Shown here piece after piece: positions 34,216 through 46,651 of a stretch of DNA of 64,000 nucleotides (position 1 is the first letter of the stretch; each line of letters opens with the position of its first letter). A program made the position numbers and the translations under genes. The notes beneath the pieces were generated by a model. The model was not told the DNA's origin, searched no databases, and worked only from the letters and a program-made list of their open reading frames with translations. The stretch comes from Hemerocallis citrina (taxonomy: Eukaryota; Streptophyta; Magnoliopsida; Asparagales; Asphodelaceae), in assembly GCA_017893485.1 (NCBI GenBank), contig CM030363.1:110665073-110729072 (forward strand). Reading direction: 5' to 3'.

Positions 34216-37200
34216 CTAGGAATCGAACAGAAATAAGAAGGCTTCTATGATAGTCGTAATCGAATTGCATTGATGACGGAATAATCTACTATTTCTTTCT
34301 TTCCAAATACACCAAATGATGGTGTGGGTAGCTAAAATCCAAGCACTTCGGAACCTCTTGTCCAAAGGAGGGGCAGACCAAACCGCAGATATTTGAAAGG
34401 GAATTACCCCCGTATTCCAAGCTAAGGAATTAATCTTCCAAAGAGGTATAATGAACGGGCATTGAACGAAGAGATGGTTTGCATTTTCAGTGAATTGATC
34501 ACACAATGGGCATCTTTGCCCCCAAGCTAAATTCCTCCTATTAAGAATCTCAACAGTGAGTAATTTGTTATTGATCGCTAACCAAGAATTGATTTTAACT
34601 TTTAAAGGAACACAGGATTCCCAAATGAAAGGCGCAGTAGAGGATCTCACCCCTCTAGAATTGAGGAATCGATAAAAAGAATTAACCGAGAACAGACCCG
34701 ACGGGGTCCAACGCCAGGAAATGCCCTCAGAAATGGACCAAGCGTAGCCATTGAGAAGGTCTAGGAGGGTATTAAACTGCTCATTGAGATCGACAGGGAG
34801 GGCGACGATGAATGGGATAATCCAGTATCTATTATCGTCTATAAGGATGAAAGAATCCTCTACCGAGGCATCCGGTAGGGCGGCCAAGCGAAATAAAGAG
34901 GGGAAAGCCGATGATAGCTTTAGATTGCCGAGCCACAAGTCAGTCCACAGCCTAGCTGTGGACCCGTTGGCGCAGATCCTAGAGATGCCACACTGAAAAG
35001 CATAAGATGCTTTCCAAATACCTTTCCAAAAGGGAGAGGCATAGCGGGGAGGAAAATCCGGAAAATCCCACCAGTTGGAAGAGGATCTATAGTTCTTGAT
35101 ACACCGTATCCACGGGAGATGATGAAGATTGTGGAGTCTCCACAGCCACTTGCCTAAAAGAGCAATGTTGTGATCTCTAAGATCCAAAACCCCGAGGCCC
35201 CCTTCCTCTCTCGGAGAACAGATGAGTTTCCAATTCGCCAGATGCGACCCTGGGAGATAGGCAGATGAGCCCGACCAGAGATAATTACTCCTGATCTGGT
35301 CAATCCTTTTGATAACCCAAGAAGGTAAGTAAAAAAAGGACATAAGATATTGGGGTAAGGTGGATAGGACCGAATTAATGAGGATTAATCTACCACCTCT
35401 AGAGAGGGTTTTGCCCGACCAAGTAGATAGCCTATTCTCCACTTTGTCAATGAGAGGAAGCCAATCGGCTCTAAGGAGCTTGCCCCATCTGAGGGGGATG
35501 CCAAGATAAGTGATCGGAAAGTTGGCGACTGGGCAATTAAAGAAGTTGGATATCTCTGCTTGACGATTGGGGGACCCGCTCAACCAAAGCACCGATGACT
35601 TTTGGAAATTAATATGAAGACCGGAGGCCAATTCAAAGCAATAAAGGAGTAATTTCAGGTTGCGAAGGGAGTGGAGATTAGGCTTGCAGAAAATAATAGT
35701 GTCATCAGCATATTGGAGATTAAGGACACCCTCGAACTGGGGAGTACTACCAAGCCCTTCTATCATATGCAAATTCCACGCATTACGGAGAAGTTTGCTA
35801 AAAACATCAGCCACCAGAGAGAAGAGGAGGGAAGAAAGGGGATCTCCTTGGCGAAGACCACATTTCACTTTGAATTGGTGGCCCTCTGAGCCATTCAAAA
35901 AGATAGAAGAGGTGCCGGAATAAAGGCTGGATTTGACCCAAGCTACCCATTTGGGGCCAAAACCCCTAAAAGTAAGGATATCCAACAGAAAGTCCCAACT
36001 GACATTATCATAAGCCTTTTGAAAGTCAAGTTTGAGTAGGATACCCTCCTCGCGGGATCTGTGACAATGGGAAATGATTTCCTGGGCCGAAGCCACACTA
36101 TCAAGAATAAAACGATCTTTAATGAAGCCCGATTGAGCAGGGTCAATGAGGGGAGAAATGATAGCGCTCAACCTAGAGGAGAGCACTTTCATAATAATTT
36201 TGAAGGTCGTGTTAATCAGACTGATGGGTCTAAAATTGGTGAGAAGGTGTGCCCCTGCCACCTTAGGGATGAGAACAATGTGAGCGTAATTAATACGGTC
36301 AAAAGAGAAATGACCCTGATGGAGGTCCTGAAATAATTTGAATAGATCATCCTTAAGCCAATTCCAAAATTTTTGGAAAAAAAGCCGGGAAACCATCAGG
36401 GCCTGGGGCAGAGTCGCTTTTAAGGGCGAACACTGCCGCATGAATCTCCTCTATAGAAAAAGGAGCTTCGAGAGAAGATAAATCGAAAGTTTGGTCGTCG
36501 TAGAGTTGAGACCAATCCAATTCGAGGGAACGCGGCTTATGCAAGCCAATGAGATTTTTATAGAAATTGAGGAATTCCCGATGAATATCCTCATCGGAAG
36601 TAACCTCACCCCCTTGAGACGAGATAGAAGAAATACGATTATAGCGTTGCCTATGGGAGGCAAAATTGTGAAAAAAAGCGGTGTTGGCGTCACCCTCTTT
36701 AATCCAATTAATCCGAGCTCTTTGAGCCCATTTAGAGTGGTCCTGCTGAAGAATGACAGCGTAGTCCTGCTTGCAGGACAACCGTTCAGCTTGGGCGGCT
36801 GCAGATAACGGGGCGGACTCTTCCAACTTATCAAAGGATTCAATGGATTGGAGAAGAAATTTTTTAAGGAATACAGTATTGTGATGCCTCTCGGATCTCC
36901 AAATTTTACATCCGAATTTGATAGCATGAGTTTTGAGAAGGATATTGCCCAGGCCTGAGGAGCCTGTAATCGAGGCTAGGCATTCCTCTACCAGCCTAAC
37001 AAAGACTTGATCTTGCAACCAAAATTTTTCAAAATGAAATTTGTGCTGGTGGCGGAAAGGGAAGTGGGACGAAAGGGAGATCGGGCAGTGATCAGAAGAG
37101 GGATTAGGAAGCGCCTGAACAGCTGACTGGGGAAAATGGTTAAGCCAGGATTGAGAAACGAGAAAGCGATCAAGCTTAGCCAGGGATGGGGGTTGTCGTT

Positions 37201-37762
37201 GATTAGACCAGGTGAAAGATCTTCCACATATAGGAAGATCAGTTAACTGTAAGGAACGAATGCAGTCATTGAAGATACAGGATTGGTTATAAGAAAAGGT
37301 CTGGCTAGAACTTTCCGAAGCGAAACGGGTGACATTAAAGTCTCCGCAAAAGAAATAGAGATCAGATAAGAATGAATGTAATGCCAGGAATTCACTCCAA
37401 AATAAAGGTCGCCTCTCGGCTGTAGATGGGCCGTAAACCGAAATGACAGTGAGAGAACAGTTGATTGGAATCCACTGCAGCTGAATAACGAGGAAAAAGG
37501 AAAAGCGGTGAACTCCGATCAACGAGAAGGTAGATGCCTTGAAACCAACCAGGATGCCTCCTTTAGAACCGATGGCGTCCAAAGAAACCCACTTCGAAAT
37601 AGTGGAACCGCCTAGGGCCCGATAGATAACATCAGAAGGAGAATCCAATTTGGTTTCTTGAATAGCAATTAAATCGCAACGAGAAGAGGAAATAAGGTCA
37701 AAAATTGCTCGTTGTTTAGACGGGCAATTCAAGCCGCGAATGTTCCATGAAACACTAATCAT
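34216..37762 (-). pseudogene. LINE ORF2: endonuclease and reverse transcriptase
   Basis: ORF2 makes the nicking endonuclease and RT used in target-primed reverse transcription. From the start at 37762, the apurinic-type endonuclease shows SWNIRGLN, IQETKLDS, CGDFNVTR and SDHCPISL. RT follows with SGFIKDR, LDFQKAYD, GLRQGDPLS and YADDTIIF. A C-terminal zf-RVT-like region has CPLCDQFTENANHLFVQC. The endonuclease frame ends at 36353 and the RT frame opens at 36441. The shift falls at a T-run (minus strand) near 36376-36383, just before the FFQKFWNWLK motif, so a single-base indel there is the likely cause. No RNase H domain is seen. Confidence 0.95.
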
Positions 37763-38369
37763 TGGGTTGATAGTGCTCCAAAACTCTACTACGTTCTAAG
37801 TTCCTAATGGCCCGGATGCCAGACGGAGCGTCCGGCTTGAGGAGAAATCCCATCTTAAGCGCACGGGAAAGCAAGTCCCCATCCGCGATGGAGTCGAAGA
37901 TGGGGAAGTAGAGAGAGCCATACTGATCATGGGAAGAAGGGCTAGGGTCAGAATGAACCGAAGATAGTGGAATGTTAGAAGATATCCCAAGGGGATCTGA
38001 ATGCGAACTCGCCTAAACACTCGGAGAGGTTTTCTTTTTGATAGCCAACAATCGAGCACTAGACCTTCTAAATCTCTGAGTCGAAGAGGAGGGAGGACAG
38101 CTCCGAACCTCTGCAGAGCTGGACTCCAAGGAGGGAGAAGGGGGGGAGGGAGAAGAGTTGGAGAAAGGAAAGTTAGAGCAGCCCTGAGATGTTTCCAGAG
38201 CTGCCAATACCACCATACCAGAAGAAAGAGAAGGGATAGAGGAGAGAGTAGGAGTCTGCGGCAACCTCCAGTTCCCCGAATCGGGTTGAAAGCAACTCCA
38301 ACCCCGATAGGAGGTTCCGAAAGGCGCCGAAAAAGCATGGATGAGTTCCCGATGGGAGACTCTAACCAG

Positions 38370-40148
38370 CTAAGCTAATACAGTGAGGTGCAATAATTTA
38401 AATAAACAGTATGCATAAACCACAATGACAATAACTGAATGCTTGACAGGAGGAGAAAGGCTAACCTGCTTGGGAAGAGAAGCTCTATTAAGATCCTCTT
38501 CTTCTTCCAAGAGAAGAGGATCCTCATTGATCCACGAAGAAGCTTTGGAAGACTTGGAGGATTTTAGAATGGCTGCCTCAAACGCAGGCTCAGCGCGCTT
38601 GGGAGTAGGAAAGTGAGCTATTTGCTGAAATTGCTCCCAGTCTGACGCAAAGTTCGGATTCACCTCCCACGCGGGCCAAGGAGAGGACGAAGATTTGCCT
38701 TTAGCAGTGGAGGAGGAACCAGCAACTGGGGACGAAGCGCAAGGCACTGAAGACTGAAAGATTTTAGGCTGCGAGAGCTCAGAGTCAATGGCCTTAATAG
38801 TAGCCGAGGTAGGAGAAGAAGAAGTCCCTTTCACAGGTCGGAGATCGGGATTGATCCACACAAGATTAGGAGCTTTGGAGGGAGAAATCTTGCTAGCAGA
38901 AGGAAGAGAAAAGGGTTTGGAAGGAAGAGAGCCCTTGCTGCGAGCAGGCACCCCTCGGTGGGCTTTAACCGCGGGAGAAGAGAGATTCGGGGGCACTTGC
39001 ATTCCAGGATGAAAAGGAGCTTTAATGTCAGCTTCAAAAAGCGACCCAGAGGATATCGCCAAGGGGGTGGAGGATATCTGAGGAGAGGGATGAGAGTCGT
39101 GATAGTGAGCAGATACCGAGAAATAGGAAATCCCATCAGAAATGCAAAATGCTTCAATACGAGGAAGGGATAGTGAGCAGCGAAAGATAGCTTCTATTTG
39201 AACACAGCCCGAAGCAAGCCAAGCTTTGGAACGAATACTGACAAGATCTCCAATACAACCTGCCATTTCTCCAAGCAAACGAGGGGAATCGCAAAACGGT
39301 GGAAGCCCCACTAACGAAACTTTCGTTTCAACCGCATCGGACCCCTGAGGGAGAGAAGGGATGGTAACCCATTGACGGACAGACAGAACAATAGACCCAA
39401 TAGAGAGGGCGGGAGACGCAATCAAATCTTCTAAAACCTTAGGGGACGGGCACCGGATCACCATATCCCCATTGGAGCAGTTATAAAGCACCCAATCCCA
39501 ATCTTTAAAATTGCAAAAGTTACTAAGAAAAGAATTGAGGGTGAAGAAGGGAACAACACCACCTAAAAAGGAAATCGCCCCATAAGTGCTGAAGGACTTC
39601 AGTCGATCCGAAAGCACAGACTTAGGTACGAAGACATGAGTAGAAGACTGTTTGGGGGGCGAACCAGAGGAGGAGGAGGTGGCCTTAGTTGAAAGCTGAG
39701 TAGGAGGATCCTGAGAGATACGCTGACCCGCGGAAGGGGTAGGCAGCAAGGGGGGAGTCGAAGAAACATGCTGTTTGCGAGCTTTGGATGGATTAGGAGT
39801 AGGCAGCTTGCTGCGAAGAGAGGGGAGATCAATAGCATTCAAGACTTGATCAGAGATCGGCGCTCTAACGGGAAGCCCTAAAATTTTTTGGAGGGCAAAA
39901 CAGCGTTGCTGAGCATGGCCTTCTTTGAGGCAAAAGTGACACTTCATCCTGTTGGGGCAAATACTTTTGAAGTGACCACGCTCGAGACAACGAAAGCAAG
40001 TGGGCCAAAAAAGAGGAGAAATGGAGGGATTAGAAGAGGAGGAAGAGGAAGATGAACGGGTGCGTTGGGGAGGGAGCCGGGAAAAAGAGGGGGCATAGGG
40101 GAAGGGATGCTTCTCGAAGGACTTACTGCCCAAAGGATAACGGGCCAA
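38370..40148 (-). CDS. LINE ORF1: nucleic-acid-binding protein with CCHC knuckles
   Basis: The 592-residue ORF1 encodes the RNA-binding partner of the LINE particle. Two CCHC zinc knuckles lie near the N-terminus (CFRCLERGHFKSIC and CHFCLKEGHAQQRC, about residues 50-85). An RNA-binding-like region of the type found in plant LINE ORF1s follows (DWVLYNCSNGDMVIRC, VRQWVTIP), then a Ser/Pro-rich tail. The frame stops at 38370. About 350 bases further on, another minus-strand frame (38264-38013) ends with a basic FRRSSARLLAIKKK, resembling usual plant LINE ORF1 C-termini, so the original ORF1 may have been longer and been cut by a stop or frameshift near 38370. Confidence 0.88.
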   Translation of the reverse strand: MARYPLGSKSFEKHPFPYAPSFSRLPPQRTRSSSSSSSSNPSISPLFWPTCFRCLERGHFKSICPNRMKCHFCLKEGHAQQRCFALQKILGLPVRAPISDQVLNAIDLPSLRSKLPTPNPSKARKQHVSSTPPLLPTPSAGQRISQDPPTQLSTKATSSSSGSPPKQSSTHVFVPKSVLSDRLKSFSTYGAISFLGGVVPFFTLNSFLSNFCNFKDWDWVLYNCSNGDMVIRCPSPKVLEDLIASPALSIGSIVLSVRQWVTIPSLPQGSDAVETKVSLVGLPPFCDSPRLLGEMAGCIGDLVSIRSKAWLASGCVQIEAIFRCSLSLPRIEAFCISDGISYFSVSAHYHDSHPSPQISSTPLAISSGSLFEADIKAPFHPGMQVPPNLSSPAVKAHRGVPARSKGSLPSKPFSLPSASKISPSKAPNLVWINPDLRPVKGTSSSPTSATIKAIDSELSQPKIFQSSVPCASSPVAGSSSTAKGKSSSSPWPAWEVNPNFASDWEQFQQIAHFPTPKRAEPAFEAAILKSSKSSKASSWINEDPLLLEEEEDLNRASLPKQVSLSPPVKHSVIVIVVYAYCLFKLLHLTVLA

Positions 40149-41670
40149 ATAAGAATCTTGAGTGGGCTTAGAAAGTAAAGTAAGGGCCTCGAATTTTTTG
40201 ATGATGTTGTTACTAACTGTTCTTCTTTTTTTTTTTCACTACCTCTACCCATGTTAAGTCCATGGGCCAAGATCACGCCGGCCCACTCTAACAGAATAGC
40301 AGCGGCGCAAGAGAGAGGGAAGAATGGGGGGTGAGAAAGAAGAGCACGCTCGCAATGGCGTTGCTCCGAAAATAGCCAGAAAGCAACAGCGAGTAAGAAC
40401 ACACAACTAACCACCTCTCAGAGAAAGATGAAATTGAGCGCTCCAACACAAATGGCAACCGATGGACAAGAGGCCCACCGGATCTCGGCCAGGAAACACA
40501 GCACAACCACAATACGCAAAAGGAAACAAAACCCGAGCCAAAAGCCAAAACGAAGAAACAAAACACGAACAGAGGCTAAAGTGAGGACTAACTTACAATG
40601 CTAGTAGATGCCACTGTATAGGGGAAGACGGATACCTGAGGCTGCCAAGGGGAACCACCAGATCTTCGAGAATGCAAGGGACAGAAACCGATTTGGACTG
40701 GCTACCTTAATGGCGCGCAAATGAAGCACTCCTAGAAGACGAATCCAACCAGGGACCACCGATGAGTTGGAGAGTTGAGGAAGCACCAGGAAGGAAGCCA
40801 CTGAGGGGGCAGAGAATCGCGCAACGGACGAGCAGCAGCGGAGACCGCACCTCAACAAAATAGCGAAAACAGCAGCGGCAGTAGAGGCCACCTGACAAGG
40901 AGAGGAGGGAAGGAGCGATTGATGGGGGAAAGAAGCAGCGGGGACCTCCAACTGGCGAACAACACCGGGACGGGAGCCACTGAAGGAAAAGGGGGAAAAG
41001 AGATCGAGGGAGAAACCCTGAGAAACGAAAAGGGTTTGTGGAGAATGGCAAACTGGATAACTTTAAAGAAGGGGGGAAGGGGATTAGGTGAAGCGAAGGG
41101 AGGGATCTGGGAGATCAAGGATGGGGAGGGATTTGTAATGCTGTTGAAATCGTTTATTTTTCAACCACATGATGCATGGGTAAACGACCTCCAAACAATT
41201 TGATTTTTTTTTCTACACATATTCAATGGCATAATAAACATAATGGGCATGGTGCATCTTATATGTACACTAAGTGAGTATAATCACTTTGTAAGATTTT
41301 TTTTTTTTTAATATAATTGTGAGGCTCACTTTTATCTTTTGATGCCTCATACTGTGCTATTTTCCTCTTTGGGCTTCGCTGCATAAAAATACAGTCCAGC
41401 CCACCAATAGTCTTAGCTTAATATAGGGTCCTAAATGACAATTCTCACCCCCGTCCTTCACCAAAAACTCTCTTGTTTCTCAAGTACTTCACAAGCAAAT
41501 TAAAAGAAAACTCCAGGTTATTCTAGTCATTACCATCACAGTGCCGGTTATCGGCCTCTATAAATTGCCATTTTCCCACGTCTTAACCAAAGGCGGTGGC
41601 CGAAGTTCCAAACTAATCTCCTGTGTTATTTAATAAAATTTTTAATCTCCACCCTAAAGAAAAAGAATCA

Positions 41671-42105
41671 AATGGCGCTAACTTTTAAGGAGTAGGAGTA
41701 CGGCAATCGTTCAGATACTGATCTCAAGGTACCAATCTTTTCATAATCTTGCGTGAAAATGGGATTTTTTAATCAGTAACTACGAACGGAACTTGTTTTA
41801 ATTATTCCCAGGGATACACGCACGGTGCACGTGCCGACGACAGCGTACGAGAAGAACCTGGAGGAGCCGGTGGTGGGTGCAGGCATTGGAGACGTGGCAG
41901 GGGTGATTGCGGCGCCAAGGCCGGACAAATACTGGCCCCACATCCGGAGACTGGAGTGTTTGTCCCCGCTGACGAGGCTGAGTCTGGAAGTGGTGCTGGT
42001 AATGTACCAGAGAGTGGCAGTAGAGGTGGGACGGTGTTGGATGAGGCGGCGTGGTTCAGGCCGCTTGAGGATGTCGAGATCAAGAAGCCTCAAGTTGCCT
42101 GAATA
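41671..42105 (+). pseudogene. LEA-like gene remnant, two exons
   Basis: The second exon (after acceptor ATTCCCAG, about 41810) resembles a family of small plant late-embryogenesis-abundant-like proteins. It has VHVPTTAYEKNLEEP and PDKYW in one frame, then PHPETGVFVPAD and VLDEAAWFRPLEDVE in the next, ending at TGA 42103-42105. One missing base at about 41938 (TGGCCCCACAT) explains the switch. The presumed first exon at 41671 (MALTFKE) hits TAG after seven codons. Upstream there is a TATA-like CTATAAATT at about 41557 and a CACGT motif. The 3' flank is cut by the large Helitron at 42160. Family assignment is from recognition of the conserved blocks, without alignment. Confidence 0.6.
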
Positions 42106-42569
42106 ATAATTTTACTGAGTTCTGTGTATATTGTGTAGTACTAGTAATGTGTAATAGTACTAGGTATGCCCGTGGGACGTGCCTACGGCACGTATTCGGG
42201 ACTGCATGTAAATTTAGTTAGATTTATTTGATTAGGTGAACTGCATATAAATTTCTAAAAAAATTAAAACATTTTAACGAATAAGTGGGTGTAAACAAAA
42301 AAGTTGGGTGTAAACAAATACACCCACCTTTCTAATACACTTAACTACTCCATACAGGCATCCTCTGAAATTATATTGCTTCCTAATAGTTTTCTAATAC
42401 GACGTCTTTAAAATATTTCATACGGCATGTTATCGCGACGTCTTAACTTTCTTTAAAATGTTTAGTAAATATTTCGACAGTATTACTTAAAATTTTACAG
42501 GCATGAAGTAAAAATTTCGATAGAATCTCTGATGAAACATTATTCCTTTGAGAGCAATTCGTTAACATC

Positions 42570-43150
42570 ATAGACAGTGAAATTGAATCCTTCGTACCCC
42601 AATCCAAGCCACATTACACAGTCATAATATATATTAGGCTCTGGGAAAAAAAAACTTCGTATGACTAAAGATATAGTTTGGAATCATAATAGATTTTAGG
42701 AAATTTTCTGAAAATTTTGACAAAACCTCCCTTAAAATATTAGCCATTTTACAACAGTTCCTTACGAAATTCTGCTCACAATTAAAAATTTATCATCACA
42801 GTCAAGAAATATAAATCCTCCCCAGGCCAATCCAAGCAACATCACATAGACATTATATATAGAGAGTTCTGGGAAGAAAAAATCTTCATATGACTAAGAT
42901 ACAAAATAAAAACCAAGATATCGTTTGAAAACATAATAGATTTTAGAAAATTTAGTAAAAATTTTGACAGAACCTCCCCTAAAATATTAGCCCTTTTACA
43001 GAAATTCTTTACGGAATTCTGCTAACAATTAAAAATATGACATCACAGGCAATAAATATCAATCCTCCCCAGGCCCAACCGAGCAACATCACACCGGCAT
43101 CATATATATAAGGCTCTGGGGGGAAAAATCAGAATATAATGCAAGATACA
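42570..43150. repeat. About 2.5 tandem copies of a 230-240-bp repeat
   Basis: Blocks such as CCTCCCC(A)GGCC, CTGGG(A)nGAA and CCTCCC(C)TAAAATATTAGCC recur with spacings of about 228 and 244 bases (TCTGGG near 42640, 42868 and 43112). Confidence 0.75.
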
Positions 43151-43888
43151 AAGTAAAAACCAAAAATTCGTTTGAAAATGTAATAAATTTTTTGAAAAAC
43201 CTTCGAAAACCCTTTAAAAAACCAAACACAGAACCCAATACTCCACAAAATTGCGGGTACGGGTATTAACATAACTATATTATATCATCATTATATACAG
43301 TTACTTACATCATCTCCCAAAATGCTAAATATTACAATTATTACAACTATTACATCCTCCACCATACTAAACACCAACCAACTGAATGAAAAAAAAAAAA
43401 ATACATGGTTGTAGGAGAACACAATGGTTGAAGTCTTCAAAAATAGGACCAAACAATGAGCCTAAAAAAACAGTTAGAGTTTTGGATTAAATAGTAAGAG
43501 TTTACAATAAACAATTAAAACAATAGTAATAGTTTTGAAACCATTACCTTTCAAACAGAACAATGGCTTCAACCAAACATATTCCTCATCACCCTACAAA
43601 AAGTTAAACTGTCAAGTATTTTGCAAAAGTACTAAGATTTGAATATTTGAGACTATCATGTCATTCTCATGGTTCCACTTCGAAGCTTGTGAATGATTTG
43701 AAAGTTGAAACTATCATAGTAAGTTAGTAACTTAACCATTATTATACTTGGAGGTTACAATTTTTTATTCGTTTATGCTTCAGAACTTTTCAACTTTTAT
43801 TCCAGTTGAAGTCTATGAAGGTATAAGGTATATTAATTGGCATGTTGCTTATACTTACTTTTTGTTACCACATGGTTTTGATTTGTAG

Positions 43889-43958
43889 ATTCATGAGTTG
43901 GCAATGAAAATTTCTGTGCTAAAGTCTCAAAATGCAGAGCTCAGGAATCAATTTGATG
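43889..43958 (+). other. Exon-like fragment, coiled-coil coding, unknown gene
   Basis: Between an acceptor TTTGTAG and a donor GATG/GTGAGG is a 70-base open segment reading IHELAMKISVLKSQNAELR in one frame. It looks like a captured exon, possibly of a coiled-coil protein. I do not recognise the family. Confidence 0.35.
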
Positions 43959-46651
43959 GTGAGGAATATGTTGGTTCCAGTTATTGTCAGTTACATAAAT
44001 TCAATCTTGTTCCAAAATTTTGAAAAAAAATATATATACAGGGTGACTGTTTTATTGAGATTTACAGGGTGAAAAAAAAATGCTAGATTAAATGTTGTAG
44101 TTGTTATTTTACCTTCTTAAAGTTGAAACCTACCATTTCATTGTTTTGCTCTATATTTTTTTCTTTTCATGATTTTCCTGCTCTATGCAATTATATCCCC
44201 TTTCCCCCCCCACACTCCTGAAACCAGCTTTTATGGTTTTTGAACTGGGACTTCAAAAGATTTTTATTATTTGCTGCAGATGTTTCTATGTAATTTGTCT
44301 CCATTCTCATTGTAATTAACATTGATTGAAAGAGTGCAGATTTATTTGCTGCAGATGTTTCTTTGGTACGATGTAGCATATGAAAAAATCCTATAAAGAG
44401 TAAAATATACGTCTTCGTCAAGAGTTCATGAATGATGATTTATTTGCCGGTAGACCTTGATGTAATCTGAAGTAGGATTATAGAGTGACATGCATAATTC
44501 ATTGTTTATTGCAGGATCATTTGTCAGCAGCTCGGAATAAAAATATAGTATTGTGAATCTACAACAGTATTGTGTGACTTCATCATTAGTAATTTCATAT
44601 TTGACTTGGAGTAAGTAACAATCCATTTCCTAACGCAGTTAATGCCTCAAACTGTATGAGTTAGTTCCCCTTTGTCATATTTTTATATAGTTAACAATGT
44701 ATGGATTAAAAAGAGGGGAAAATGAGAGAGATAAAGAGAGAGAAAGTTTGTGGTGATGTATATGTTGTGAAGTATATGTGAAATGAATGGATTATTTTTG
44801 TTAATAATAGCTTTGTATGGGAATTTCTTTATTCATAATGTGATCTTGATTGCAATGCAAGACCTTTTGTTACATGTGATGAAGCAAAATTTGAAAGACC
44901 TTTTGTTAAATGAGATATGATGAAGCAAAATTTGAAAGACCTTTTACATTTTTATCATCGGTATTTTCATCACCATTGTTTACATTTGTACTAAACACAA
45001 ATTCATTGTAGTTGTACTAAAATTGTAATTGTAAACCGAGACTCATTTGTGCAATATTTGGGTGAATTGTAGTTTATAAACTACAACTATAGCTTGTTAG
45101 GTTAAGATGAACATTTTGTTTAATGCTTATGTGTCTCCTATGCATTTTCTCAAATACCTTTCGGGGTTGTCGGAAGTAAAGAATCTGTCTTTGAATCCGT
45201 GGAACATGCTGGTGAAAATTTTGCCCGGCTGGAGGACCATTTCCTTAAGGAAACAAAAAAAGAGTTGAGTAAAATTAGCATAAATATCAATTAGATGCAT
45301 CCTAGACAATAACTTGGAACAAATCGCATAAAGACGCATAATTAAATAAGTGGATTTAGATCATCCTAGTAGTACATCAATGCCAGGGGTTGGACTAAAT
45401 CACTGTGCCAACTAAAGATACTTTTACTAAATCAATAACACGAAAGACTAATTGCTTCTGTCTCTAAAATTTTCAATCTATTATTTTAGTGGGTAAACTT
45501 CTTGCACTGTAGATAGCTGCTTATTATTTACTACTGAAGGATAATGAATGAGGCGATAGGGTTTAGAATATTGGCAGGCCATTGAGTGCTTGTTGGTTGT
45601 GTTTTGATTTTGAACTATTGTTAGGAGAAACTTTTGAACTGTGGATTTAGGTTCCTATGCCATGACTTAGGAGAAGAATTGCTACTCACTTGAAGGAATC
45701 CGAGAACACATTTGCTATGCTCACGACATTTAATGAAGTTGACATGTAAGCTATCTTTTCGTCTACATATTATAAATTTGCTTTAATAAGAAGCAAGTAG
45801 TTTTCCTTTTTTAATTTTAAACTTGCAGTCTCTTAGAATGTTTTTAATGAAGTTGACATGTAATCTATCGTCTACATAGTATAAATTTACGTTAATAAGA
45901 AGCATGTAGTTTTCCTTTTTTTTATTTTTAAACTTACCGTATGTTAGAATGTTTTTAAAAATAAGATCTGTAGTTTGTGCACATTTAATGAAGTTGACAT
46001 GCAAAAACATAATATTAAGGTCAGTAGGGGATAAGTTGCTCTGGCTAAAAATAATGTTAACGTTGAAATAGCAAAATTCAAAAAAAATGTGTGCATAAAA
46101 GATAATAATTCAAAGTTGCAGGTCTAAGAAAATATTGCTTAATTTAAACTTCTTAATTTTAAACTTGCTTAATTTAAACTTTTAGCTATAATGAAGATCT
46201 CTCTTTGATGGCTTTCATTTTAAACTTATTTCCAGTAACTAATTGAGTTCTAAATAAATTGGTCACCGGAGTTATAAACACTGAATGGTTGTTTTAGATT
46301 TGTGAGGTGTAATTTCAGCTGTGTGCCGTCTTATTGTTTGGTTTGTAGTTCACCGGCATCCAACTTTTATGCCATAAGTTAATTATAAGTTCAAAAGTTT
46401 ACAGGAAACCCAAGTATTACCTTCAGAATAAATTGTTTCAGTTAGACAGTTACTTGTATAAGTGTTTACTGTGTTTTCGAAAATGAAGCTGTGTTTAATA
46501 ACTTGAGTTTTGTAAATTAGTATAAAGTATAATCTTTCATAAGGATTGTTCTCCGAAATTGGAATCATGACCCTAAACAGATATTATGTAATTTCCCTTT
46601 TATGCATGCAGATATGAAAAGCATAACATGAATAGGCAAATGATCAATTAC

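Larger units (their letters stand above)
33088..41129 (-). mobile_element. L1-type LINE with 16-bp target duplications
   Basis: It lies on the minus strand: its A-tail appears as a T run at about 33086-33094, followed by a 3' UTR of about 1.1 kb, ORF2, ORF1 and a GC-rich 5' UTR of about 1 kb. GATTTGTAATGCTGTT is duplicated at 33072-33087 and 41130-41145. The element seems full length. Coding damage is light: one frameshift in ORF2 and an uncertain ORF1 end. Confidence 0.95.
32891..41337. mobile_element. Long-TIR MITE copy B, split by a LINE
   Basis: The left part is 32891-33087 and the right part 41130-41337 (ending GAGGCTCACTTTTATC). It belongs to the same family as copy A: GATTTGTAATGCTGTTGAAATCG and CATGATGCATGGGTAA are shared. 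It follows copy A with almost no gap. The LINE at 33088-41129 lies between duplicated 16-bp target sites. Confidence 0.7.

Noticed and set aside
37796..38338. 180-codon minus-strand frame between LINE ORF1 and ORF2
   Set aside because: Low-complexity Leu/Pro/Ser text; another frame here looks like the true ORF1 tail.
45127..45339. 70-codon minus-strand frame that might be a captured exon
   Set aside because: No clear splice borders matched the frame and the protein suggests no definite family.
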